From an uncultured Chloroflexota bacterium (GTDB taxonomy: Bacteria; Chloroflexota; Anaerolineae; Aggregatilineales; Phototrophicaceae), in contig CALKIA010000075.1 of the NCBI GenBank assembly GCA_937988705.1, forward strand, positions 1 to 50,615: a stretch of DNA of 50,615 nucleotides. Direction: 5' to 3'. A program made the translations under genes and the position numbers. Shown here in pieces: positions 26,473 to 34,375 of this stretch. The notes beneath the pieces were generated by a model. It was not told the origin of the DNA and did not search any database. It saw only the letters and a list, made by a program, of their open reading frames with translations. Each line of letters starts with the position of its first letter. Positions within the stretch are counted from its first letter, which is position 1.

Positions 26473-29380
26473 CCGACGGGCTCCTCAGTCCGGGAATCAG
26501 CGTCTTTGCCCGAACGATCTCTAACATGCGAAACATTTCGGGACGCACGGTCAACAAGCTGTCTTCCATCCAACATTGGCGCAGTGCGTCACACCATTCC
26601 AGTCGCGTTTCTGGGGGCAGGCTAAACAATCGAGACTCTAGCACTTGTAACCGATTGGCGAGCCGATAATTGGGGTAGCCCTGCTGTACCGCAAATAAGG
26701 AGAACGCTCGACAATAAATTCGGAGCGCTTCGTCAAGCTCACCTTGCTTGAATATCAGATCGCCCTCAATGATTTCGCCAATGGCTTGGAACAACTTCGC
26801 TTGATATTCAGATGCGCGAATGTAGCGCGTTCGCATCAGAATTCGTGGTACAAGGTGGTAGTAATCCAGTTCAACGAGCAAATTGGCACATTCAATCCAA
26901 CCGTCCAACGCGCCGAAGTAGTCATGGGTTTCTTCGTCTACAAGCGCACTCAATTCATACAGGTAGGCCGCTTTCTCACCCCATGTGAGATCCGAAAACT
27001 CAGCTTTATACAGCAATTGATCGTGGTAGTCGATTTCAGCAGGTGCCTCGTAATTCCGTCCCTGCTCGATCAGCTCGCTCAAGAGCGCGTCATACTGCGG
27101 CAACTGCTGCGTCTGTGTACTACGCCAGCGCATCAGTAATTCGGTTTCGCGGTAGACACGCGCCATGCGGTTTAAGCCGCGCGCAATGGCACTGCGGAAA
27201 TCGGCTTCCCGCGCGATCTCCAGACTCTTGAACAAGTTTTTCCATGCCGACAATTGTAGTTGCGTCGCCAGAACAATATCGCCGTTCTGGCGACGCAGCA
27301 GACTTCCATGTAAACAGTCATTGATCCCGATGTGCTGATACACGAACGCGATCAATTCCTGATCTGACTTTTCCTCGGCAATGATGCGGCACTTCTCGTA
27401 GCATTTTGCTGCATCGGTGAAGCGTTCGGCGTGACGATAGGCTGCGCCCATATTCAGATGGGCGTACATCAGGATACGGGGCATCTGCTGGGTAGGGAGT
27501 TGTTCCAGCAAGTTCAGGGCGAACTGGCACTCCTGCAATGCATCGGTCAAACGCCCCTGAATTCCGAAAAGAAATGCGCGGTTGACGCACACTCCAGCCA
27601 TGCCAGCAAAGTCCCGCAGTTGGGAAAATAGGTCGAAACTGCTCTGATAATGGGCGAAGGTCTGATCCCAACGTCCGGCCGTACGCGTCGCCATGCCCAA
27701 GCGGTTCTCATATTGCGCGATTAGGTTGGGCGGTGCTCCTTGTGCGTGTGCCAGCGCTAACCCTTGTTGGAGGATTTCGACCGATTCTAGGACTCGTCCG
27801 CGCCGAAGCAGCACAAAACCGAGCTCATGGGCAATATCGACTTCGCGATCCGGGAAGAGGCTGCACAGATCGTTGTAATGGGCGTTTGCCTTGCTGAAGA
27901 GGTTGCGCCGCACTAACCATGCGCCTCGATCAGCCGCGATAGGGTACGCCTGATCATTGTACCAGCTCAAGTGATCGCGGATTTCGCCCCACAACAAATC
28001 TTCAAAATCGTAATTGAAGCTTCGCTCGATTTCCGCGCGCCACGCTTGGTATTGCTTGAGTCCGGTGTCGAAATCACCCTTCGCTAGAGTGCGATCCAGC
28101 AGATAGCCAAACTGCTCAGCGCGAAGTTGTTCCGCCTGACGTTCAATCGCTGCGCGCTGCTCTGGAAGCAACGCTGCATCTTGGGACTTCGCATCCGCAA
28201 TTGCGATTTCTTGGCTGTAAAACTCGTCTACCACCAGATCGTAGAGAATTTGCCGGAGCTCACCATTGTGATCCACCCGTTCACTGAAAATGCGGTAGAG
28301 AAGGCGCTGCATTTCATCATGCAGCAGATGGCTGTCCTGTTGATCGATTTCCACGGCGTTGTAAATCTTGACGTAGGGGCGCTGTGTCAACATATCCAGA
28401 ATCGCCTGATACTCTTGTGGCGCAAGGTGGATGTATTGATCTGATTTGACGATGTGTTCCAGCATCGGTACGGTGAAGCGCCGCCGCAAACAAGCCATCG
28501 CCCACAACACACGGTTGATATTACTGAATTCGGCAAAGCTCTCCAGCGCCAAGTCAAGCCAGTTTTTGTCTATGGCGTTGAGATCGATCTCTTCGGCATA
28601 CACATGATCGAAGAATAGATCGATGCGTAGCGGAATGTTGTCGGCCAACTTCCAGATGGTTTTGAGATCGTCTTCGCTGATGTTGCCCGGAACTTCAAGT
28701 CCACGTTGGCGGGCGTAATCGGCCATGTCTTCGACCTGTAAACCGGGAAGCACGACAGTCATGACATTGCCCGGTGTTTTCATGGCGGGAGGACGTCCGA
28801 CAATGACCGCATAGATTTGAGGGTTCTTAGCTTTGCCCAGAAAGTCGTTGATCAGCCACTGCCCGACATAACGGCTGTAGGCCCGCTCAAATGTATCGAA
28901 CAGAAAGACAATCTTTTTTGGGTGCTGAAGCTGCTGGACGCAGCGGATGAAGACATTGTTGGCTTTGCCTTCGAGGTTTGCCAACATTGGCTGACTTTGG
29001 GCCCCGATGCCTTCGCTTAGTTTGCCTCTTGTGCTGATGCGCGCTTCCTCAAGTTCCTGAAGTGCGTTCTCGTAAGTGGCAAACTCGCTTTCATAACCAA
29101 GTCGTTTAAAACCATTCAGGATGGCATTCCGCAAACCGAGGATACTTTGGTGGCGAGTGTCGAAGAAGTCAATTGTATCAACGATCTGTTGACCGTCATG
29201 GTGGGCATAGACTTCGCGAATTTTGCGCAGCAACCACGTCTTGCCAATGCCGCCATCCGCCGTGAAATACAGGGCGTTTTGCCGGTCGGTATTCAGGAGA
29301 AAGTTGTCAAAAATCTGTAATACTGCGTGCCGCCCAACGAATCGCTGACTGAATAGGTCATTTCTACGTCGAGGCAACAT
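26465..29380 (-). CDS. STAND-type ATPase with TPR repeats, first gene of block 1
   Basis: 971 residues. It begins with a typical STAND entry (FVGRHAVLQIFDNFL), Walker A ADGGIGKT (41–48) and Walker B KIVFLFDTFERAY (156–168), then GRPPAMKTPGN and a winged-helix-like region to about 400. From about 480 to 900 there are helical TPR-type repeats (LGFVLLRRGRVLESVEILQQGLALA; LNMGAAYRHAERFTDAAKCYEKC). The order ATPase then TPR is that of FxsT and many STAND immune sensors, where repeats bind the trigger. A near-consensus promoter (29450–29478) and AAGGAT ribosome site precede ATG 29380, so it heads the operon. The radical SAM gene overlaps its end. Confidence 0.88.
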   Translation of the reverse strand: MLPRRRNDLFSQRFVGRHAVLQIFDNFLLNTDRQNALYFTADGGIGKTWLLRKIREVYAHHDGQQIVDTIDFFDTRHQSILGLRNAILNGFKRLGYESEFATYENALQELEEARISTRGKLSEGIGAQSQPMLANLEGKANNVFIRCVQQLQHPKKIVFLFDTFERAYSRYVGQWLINDFLGKAKNPQIYAVIVGRPPAMKTPGNVMTVVLPGLQVEDMADYARQRGLEVPGNISEDDLKTIWKLADNIPLRIDLFFDHVYAEEIDLNAIDKNWLDLALESFAEFSNINRVLWAMACLRRRFTVPMLEHIVKSDQYIHLAPQEYQAILDMLTQRPYVKIYNAVEIDQQDSHLLHDEMQRLLYRIFSERVDHNGELRQILYDLVVDEFYSQEIAIADAKSQDAALLPEQRAAIERQAEQLRAEQFGYLLDRTLAKGDFDTGLKQYQAWRAEIERSFNYDFEDLLWGEIRDHLSWYNDQAYPIAADRGAWLVRRNLFSKANAHYNDLCSLFPDREVDIAHELGFVLLRRGRVLESVEILQQGLALAHAQGAPPNLIAQYENRLGMATRTAGRWDQTFAHYQSSFDLFSQLRDFAGMAGVCVNRAFLFGIQGRLTDALQECQFALNLLEQLPTQQMPRILMYAHLNMGAAYRHAERFTDAAKCYEKCRIIAEEKSDQELIAFVYQHIGINDCLHGSLLRRQNGDIVLATQLQLSAWKNLFKSLEIAREADFRSAIARGLNRMARVYRETELLMRWRSTQTQQLPQYDALLSELIEQGRNYEAPAEIDYHDQLLYKAEFSDLTWGEKAAYLYELSALVDEETHDYFGALDGWIECANLLVELDYYHLVPRILMRTRYIRASEYQAKLFQAIGEIIEGDLIFKQGELDEALRIYCRAFSLFAVQQGYPNYRLANRLQVLESRLFSLPPETRLEWCDALRQCWMEDSLLTVRPEMFRMLEIVRAKTLIPGLRSPSDD

Positions 29381-29415
29381 AGATCTATCCTTTAAATTAA
29401 TCTATATTTAATCTA

Positions 29416-29442
29416 ACCTAACAGTTCTTAAACACACCTAAC
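29416..29442 (-). promoter_or_regulatory. Direct repeats GTTAGGT in the leader of block 1
   Basis: On the minus strand GTTAGGT occurs at 29442–29436 and again at 29422–29416, exactly 20 bases apart (about two helical turns). They lie between the -10 element and the start codon, in an A/T-rich leader, so a repressor binding the pair would block transcription of the operon. Confidence 0.45.
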
Positions 29443-29449
29443 CTCTCTT

Positions 29450-29478
29450 ATTCTAAGGCGATTTTTAATATTCGTCAA
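29450..29478 (-). promoter_or_regulatory. Sigma-70-like promoter of the STAND–radical SAM operon
   Basis: Minus strand: -35 TTGACG (29478–29473), 17-base spacer, -10 TAGAAT (29455–29450). Five of six bases match the consensus in each hexamer. Start of transcription would be near 29443, giving a leader of about 60 bases. Confidence 0.65.
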
Positions 29479-29582
29479 AAACCAGCTCACAAAATATTGG
29501 CATTAACAGCGGATTGTGATGGCTACCCGGCGTATTCGGCACCGTCATCGACATACTGCTCCGTTTCTCGGCGGTTGCTAGG

Positions 29583-29770
29583 TGACCTTACCCCAGTTTG
29601 GCGGACACGGAAAATGTCCTCTAGACTGACTGTAAAAAGCGAACGATGGGGTACAAGAAGTACACAACTGAATTCAAGAGCGAGGTTCTGGCGATCGTGG
29701 CTGAAGGTCTCTCAGCTTGAGCGCGAGCTGGGCATCATCACCGGACTGATTACAAGTGGCAGCAACGCTA
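29583..29770 (+). mobile_element. Decayed left end and orfA of an IS3-family element
   Basis: The terminal sequence TGACCTTACCCC, followed by GGACAC and CTCTAGAC, is followed 20 bases later by ATG 29646. From there the frame reads MGYKKYTTEFKSEVLAIVAEG, typical of IS3 orfA (HTH_Tnp_1). Frameshifts follow: QLERELGI and YKWQQR occur in different frames. No orfB is present, so the element is dead. A related terminus occurs inverted at 44388–44432. The 29497–29582 stretch before it holds nothing I recognise. Confidence 0.7.
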
Positions 29771-30144
29771 GCGTACAAGATGCTGCAACCGAGCGCAGAG
29801 TATCGGGCTTGGCTGTATGCCCGCGGAAAGCGGTGGCGCGATCTGCTGATGTTGGTGCAGACCAATCGGCAAGGGGGATAGTTAATCAATGCGTATCGAG
29901 AATTACTCGATTCTCGTTTTCCCGCTGAAGTTGCCGAACTCTATGAGGAAATTGTCGACGAAATCCTTGTGAGGGCGACTGGGCGTGGGGGTACAAGCAA
30001 GCCGTGGCCTATTTGCGCCAAATGAAAAAGACTGGGCAAACAGCACGGGCAGAGGCGCTGGCGCGGCGAATCCGCACCCAATATGCCAATCGACCCGCGC
30101 TGCTCGATGAACTAAGCAAGCTGAGATACCGGCTTGCGCTCTAG
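29771..30144 (+). pseudogene. SWIM zinc-finger-type protein remnant (copy 2)
   Basis: Read with one in-frame stop and one frameshift this gives KMLQPSAEYRAWLYARGKRW, then INAYRELLDSRFPAEVAELYEE, then YKQAVAYLRQMKKTGQTARA and a tail RPALLDELSKLRYRLAL before TAG 30142–30144. This is the C-terminal helical part that follows the SWIM finger in Chloroflexota-type proteins. The zinc-binding part is missing; the fragment abuts the dead IS3 orfA, which probably truncated it. The end of this remnant plus the following repeat is duplicated at 4454–4620. Confidence 0.7.
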
Positions 30145-30161
30145 ATCGGCAGTTGCCGGGT

Positions 30162-30235
30162 GTTGCCGTTTGTTACCCCTCAAGCGCAAACTGCTGCTGA
30201 CGACAAATGCCACGAAATTGGAAACACCATCGCAG
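30162..30235 (+). repeat. Dispersed repeat, copy 2
   Basis: TGTTGCCGTTTGTTACC, then CTCAAGCGCAAACTG, then ACGACAAATGCCACG and ATTGGAAACACCAT. It matches copies at 4549–4620 (with the same preceding SWIM tail) and 44620–44692 (core only). Its position mirrors copy 1 across the island. Confidence 0.65.
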
Positions 30236-30367
30236 TGGCAGTTCTGAAAGTTGTTTCAATCTTGCTGTGCTCTTTATGAGTACGTCTTCAGTACCAGGTA
30301 TTCGCCTTATATCGCCTTTTGAATTAAGTACGTTGACGATACTGGTTGAAGTCAGGAGTTTGAAGTC

Positions 30368-30567
30368 CTGAGGGGCGTCGTTCCGTTTGTCAGAAACGGC
30401 GATTTGTCGTCCTCGAGTCGGCTTATGTCATCTCGACATCCAGATATATCCACAAGCGCGAACTGGAAGCCCAGATCACGCGACTCCGTAACGAGGGTCT
30501 GAGCTTGCGTGAAATCGCTCGACAGGTCGGGCTGCATTGGTGACGTGTATGGCAGATCTTGAAGTAA
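30368..30567 (+). pseudogene. HTH-tail remnant of a resolvase/recombinase-like gene (copy A)
   Basis: The frame reads KRRFVVLESAYVISTSRYIH, then a helix and GLSLREIARQVGLHW, an in-frame TGA (30541–30543), and RVWQILK before TAA. It aligns along its length with 39144–39362, which has no internal stop. The upstream nucleotide stretch GGGGCGTCGTTCCGTTT is also shared, so the two loci are duplicated DNA, not just similar proteins. Confidence 0.65.
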
Positions 30568-30577
30568 GAAATATAGG

Positions 30578-30676
30578 GTTGTGGTTTCTGCTCTTGGCGC
30601 AGGCTCACTTGTGGGAATGGTTTTGACTGGGCTGCTGTATCCGCGTTTAGGTGGTCGATCATGGTATCGGGGGTAG
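30578..30676 (+). pseudogene. Possible fragment of an MFS-type transporter
   Basis: An open stretch reads VVVSALGAGSLVGMVLTGLL followed by YPRLGGR and a stop. The G-A-G...G...G.L..R.G.R pattern is that of one MFS transmembrane hairpin. It has no start codon and runs into the 3' end of the amidohydrolase gene on the other strand. It is short, so chance is possible. Confidence 0.3.
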
Positions 30677-32260
30677 ACCAGTGCGTTGATACATTAGCTT
30701 CCCACCGACATACGTTTCATCGACATGCAGACTCAGCAGTGCTTCTGTCGGCGTCGTCAATGGGTCGCCGCTCAAAATCGCTAAGTCCGCCCATTTGCCC
30801 GGTGTGATGCTGCCCCGGTTCGCCTCGTCACCACTGAGCAGTGCGCCACCCATCGTATAGGCGTACAGCGCCTCATAGGGTGTGATCGCCTGCGTCGCAC
30901 CGAAAGGTTTCCCTTCGTGATCAAGCCGGTCGATGGCCGCTTTGATACCGATGAGTGGGTTGTCGTCCGGCACGACCGGGGCATCTGTGCTGAGCGCCAC
31001 GACGATCCCCGCATCAAGCATATCACGCACCCCATACGCATTTAGCACATAACCATCGGGCATGTACCGCCGGAATGCCGCTCCGAACGCGGGCAGAAAC
31101 ACGGTTTGAGTCGCCGCCATCGCGCCGATCGCCGCCAACCGCCGCAGATGATCTTTCGTCGGCAGCGCCAGATGTTCGATGCGATGACGTAAACGCGCTT
31201 CCGGCTTGCGGGCATTCACCAATTCATAGATGCCGATCACCTGTTCAAGCGCGGTGTCGCCGTTCGCGTGTGTGGCGATTTTAAAGCCGGCATCGTGCGC
31301 TTCCCACATCAGTTCCGCCATATCTTCCGTCTCGTAGATCATGATCCCATGCGTGCCGGTTTCTTTGTACGGGATCGAGATCGCCGCTGTTGCGCTGGTC
31401 ATACCACCATCAGCGAAGAACTTAACCGCATCCAGCCGGAGCGTATCACTGATGTAGTAATCCGGCAGCGGATAGATCACCGCGCCGCTGCGCCGTTCCG
31501 CCAGCAGGTGAATCCGCACTGTGAGTTCGCCCGCTGCATCCAACTGCCGGTATACCTGAATATGAAACGGATCGACCGCCGGATCAGTCGCACTGGTGAT
31601 CCCATAAGCAAGCTGATGCTGCATCGCGGCACGGATCGCCTGCGCCAGCGTTTCTTGCGAGATCGGCGGGATGTGCTGAAAGACCAATTCCATCGCCGTT
31701 TCTTCAAGAACTCCGGTTGGCTCACCGTGTTCGTCGCGGACGATATGCCCCCCCGGCGGATCAAGCGTCTCGCGGGTGATCCCGGCGATCTTTAGGGCGC
31801 GGCTATTGGCGACCACCACATGCCCGCTGGTGTGGGTGACGGTCATCGGGTGATCGGCGCTCGCTTGATCAAGATCGAAGCGCGTGACGTGCCTCTTTTC
31901 CGGCAGGAAGTTTTCGTTATAGCCTGTGCCCGTGATCCACGAGTCAGCGGCTTGGGTTTGAGCGCGATCCCGGTAAAGCCGAACAAGCGCGGGAATGTTC
32001 GGTGCATTCGTGATCGTCGCGTCGATCATGTGCGTTAGCTTCAGACCGAGCCACTGCACATGCACATGCGCATCGTTGAAGCCGGGGATCAGCGTTCGAC
32101 CGTTCAGGTTGACGTGGACAGCCCCTGCCGAAACCGCGTTCTGTACATCAGACAGCGCTCCGACGGCAAGAATGCGTCCGTCATCACCGACGGCCACCGC
32201 TTCGACCTGCGGAGTCGCCGCATCCATCGTATGAATCGTTCCGTTGTAGAAAAGCAGCAT
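30659..32260 (-). CDS. YtcJ-like metal-dependent amidohydrolase (amidohydrolase 3)
   Basis: 533 residues, usual for the family. Metal-binding HVH lies in GFNDAHVHVQWLG near the start; later come KFFADGGMTSATAA, THANGDTALE and RHRIEHLAL (further metal/catalytic His) and the catalytic Asp in STDAPVVPDDNP. No signal peptide, so it is cytoplasmic. GGAG lies 8 bases before ATG 32260. It is the last gene of the operon, 26 bases after the permease. Family members hydrolyse N-acyl or cyclic amide substrates; by context it may process an imported peptide or amide. The exact substrate is not predictable. Confidence 0.9.
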   Translation of the reverse strand: MLLFYNGTIHTMDAATPQVEAVAVGDDGRILAVGALSDVQNAVSAGAVHVNLNGRTLIPGFNDAHVHVQWLGLKLTHMIDATITNAPNIPALVRLYRDRAQTQAADSWITGTGYNENFLPEKRHVTRFDLDQASADHPMTVTHTSGHVVVANSRALKIAGITRETLDPPGGHIVRDEHGEPTGVLEETAMELVFQHIPPISQETLAQAIRAAMQHQLAYGITSATDPAVDPFHIQVYRQLDAAGELTVRIHLLAERRSGAVIYPLPDYYISDTLRLDAVKFFADGGMTSATAAISIPYKETGTHGIMIYETEDMAELMWEAHDAGFKIATHANGDTALEQVIGIYELVNARKPEARLRHRIEHLALPTKDHLRRLAAIGAMAATQTVFLPAFGAAFRRYMPDGYVLNAYGVRDMLDAGIVVALSTDAPVVPDDNPLIGIKAAIDRLDHEGKPFGATQAITPYEALYAYTMGGALLSGDEANRGSITPGKWADLAILSGDPLTTPTEALLSLHVDETYVGGKLMYQRTGLPPIP

Positions 32261-32286
32261 CGTTTGAACTCCAGTTTGCGCGTTCG

Positions 32287-33237
32287 CTATTTATTGCTGT
32301 AAGGATCGAGCGCGTCACGCAGCCCATCCCCGATAAAGTTGATACTCAATACGGTGAGCAGAATCAACACGCCGGGGAAGAACCACATCCACCACGCACT
32401 GTCGATCTTTTCGGTCGCACGCTGGATCATGTTGCCCCAACTCGCTGTCGGCGGCTGAACACCTGTCCCCAAAAAGCCAATGTACGCTTCTAACAAAATC
32501 ACGTTGGAAATGCCAAGTGTGGTGTACACAATCACCGAGGTCAGCGCATTCGGCATGATATGACGGAACACAATGTAGCCGCTGCGCGCCCCGACCGCCC
32601 GCGCCGCCGTGACGAAATCCTGCTCTCGCAGCGAAAGCACCTGCGCCCGCACGATGCGCGCCAATCCCATCCATCCGGTAAATCCGAGGATCAGGATCAC
32701 GATCAGCACACTCCCGCTGAATTCGCGCCCCAGTACAGTGACCGATGCGGTTTGCGCACCGATGAACTTCGACACAACGAGCAGCAAAAAGAGCAGCGGA
32801 ATACTCAACAGCGCTTCAGAAAAACGCATGATCAGGCTGTCGATCCCTCCGCCATAATAGCCAGAGAGCAGCCCCAGCACCGTCCCCAAAATCGCGGTCA
32901 CCAGCATCGCCAGCAGACTGATGATCATCGTGACCTGCCCGCCGTAGATTGTGCGTGCCAGCACATCGCGTCCGGCGGCATCTGTTCCGAAAGGGTGGCT
33001 GATCGAAGGCGCTGCCCACTTGTTGGCGAAATCCGTCTCGTTCGCGTAGCGTTCGGTCACGAAAAATGATCCCATCAGCACATATAGTGTGATGGCGATC
33101 AGGATGAACAGACCGATCATCGCCATGCGGTGACGACGATAGCGCTTAACCATCCGCTGAAGCATCGTTTCGGACGCCCGCTTTGCCGCAATCCGCGCGG
33201 GTTTCGCCTTCGGACGTGATTCGAACGTGTTTTGCAC
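32287..33237 (-). CDS. DppC/OppC-type ABC transporter permease
   Basis: 316 residues from GTG 33237 (AAAGG 8 bases upstream). An N-terminal cytoplasmic basic stretch is followed by TM1 (MIGLFILIAITLYVLMGSF), an OppC-like HPFGTDAAGRDVLARTIYGG, several further TM segments and the permease EAA loop TAARAVGARSGYIVFRHIMPNALT. It pairs with the DppB-type permease 12 bases upstream to form the membrane channel for peptides or related solutes. No ABC ATPase gene follows; the next gene is an amidohydrolase. Confidence 0.93.
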   Translation of the reverse strand: MQNTFESRPKAKPARIAAKRASETMLQRMVKRYRRHRMAMIGLFILIAITLYVLMGSFFVTERYANETDFANKWAAPSISHPFGTDAAGRDVLARTIYGGQVTMIISLLAMLVTAILGTVLGLLSGYYGGGIDSLIMRFSEALLSIPLLFLLLVVSKFIGAQTASVTVLGREFSGSVLIVILILGFTGWMGLARIVRAQVLSLREQDFVTAARAVGARSGYIVFRHIMPNALTSVIVYTTLGISNVILLEAYIGFLGTGVQPPTASWGNMIQRATEKIDSAWWMWFFPGVLILLTVLSINFIGDGLRDALDPYSNK

Positions 33238-33249
33238 AAAAGCGCCTTT

Positions 33250-34290
33250 CTAATTCAACCGAACACGCGGATCGACCACCCGGTACAACACGTCAGTGAC
33301 GATTTGCGCGACGACGACGAACAGCGCCAGCAGCATCAACATGCCCATTAGCACAGGATAATCGGATCGTTCAAGACTTTCTATGAACAGCATCCCCATC
33401 CCGGGCCACGCGAAGATCGATTCGGTCACAATCGCGCCACCCAGCAGAAATGGCACATCCAAGCCGACCAGCGTCACCAATGGCAGCGCCGCGTTGCGCA
33501 GCACATGCCAGATCAGAATCCGGCGTTCGGGCAGACCTTTTGCCCGCGCCGTCCGCACATGATCCTGATTGATCACGTCGAGGACGCTGGCGCGCACGTA
33601 GCGGATATACGCCGCCGAACTGACGAGCGTCAAACTCAAGACCGGCATGATCATGTACGGGAGCAGGTTGGCGAAAGTGCGCGGTTCACCCGGTCGCCCA
33701 ATTCCGGCGATCGGCAGCGACGGCAGCCCCCAGTTGCGAAACGTGACCGCGAAGATCATGATCATCGCCAGCGAGATTAAAAAGATCGGCATCGAATAAA
33801 AAATAAACGCGACCGTCGTCAGCGCATTATCCCAAAAAGAATACTGCCGCAGCGCCGCAATCACGCCGAGCGTAAACGAGACGATCAAAATCAGGATATA
33901 AGCCGGGATCATCAGGATCAGCGTATTCGACAAACGTTCCCCGATGCGCACCGGTACCGGCTGGCGTGTGACCATCGACGCGCCTAAGTCACCACGCAGA
34001 ATCCCGCGCCGCGTCCCACGCATCTGTTCATTGGTCGTGCCGTCACCATCGATATCGACATAGTTCCAGTCGTTACCGACCAACCAGTAGACATATTGCA
34101 TGTAAATCGGCTGATCCAGACCGAGGCGGCGCTGTGCTTGTAAAAGTTGATCTCCGCTGGGGCGGCGCGGCACATTCATCACGATAGCGAGAGGATCACC
34201 GATCGAGTACATCAAGAGGAACAGGATCACGCTGATCAGAAACAAGAGCGGCACTGCTTGCAGGCTGCGCTTGAGGAAATAAGAACTCAT
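33250..34290 (-). CDS. DppB/OppB-type ABC transporter permease
   Basis: 346 residues from ATG 34290 (MSSYFLKRSLQAVPLLFLIS); an in-frame GTG at 34323 would add 11 unlikely residues. TM1 is typical of DppB. A loop with the insert GNDWNYVDIDGDGTTNEQMRG is longer than in E. coli DppB and looks Asp-rich, perhaps calcium-binding outside the membrane. The EAA loop is RTARAKGLPERRILIWHVLRNAALP. It is co-transcribed with DppC and the binding protein. Confidence 0.92.
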   Translation of the reverse strand: MSSYFLKRSLQAVPLLFLISVILFLLMYSIGDPLAIVMNVPRRPSGDQLLQAQRRLGLDQPIYMQYVYWLVGNDWNYVDIDGDGTTNEQMRGTRRGILRGDLGASMVTRQPVPVRIGERLSNTLILMIPAYILILIVSFTLGVIAALRQYSFWDNALTTVAFIFYSMPIFLISLAMIMIFAVTFRNWGLPSLPIAGIGRPGEPRTFANLLPYMIMPVLSLTLVSSAAYIRYVRASVLDVINQDHVRTARAKGLPERRILIWHVLRNAALPLVTLVGLDVPFLLGGAIVTESIFAWPGMGMLFIESLERSDYPVLMGMLMLLALFVVVAQIVTDVLYRVVDPRVRLN

Positions 34291-34375
34291 CACAAAATCC
34301 CTGTCGGAACACTCAGTGAACACCGTCCCTGTCGGAGCATCCCAACAGAGACGGATTGACCTCAGGCGGACAGGA

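Noticed and set aside
29497..29928. 143-codon plus-strand frame over the IS3/SWIM debris
   Set aside because: It crosses from non-coding sequence through orfA and SWIM remnants out of their frames; the real frames are the broken ones described as remnants.
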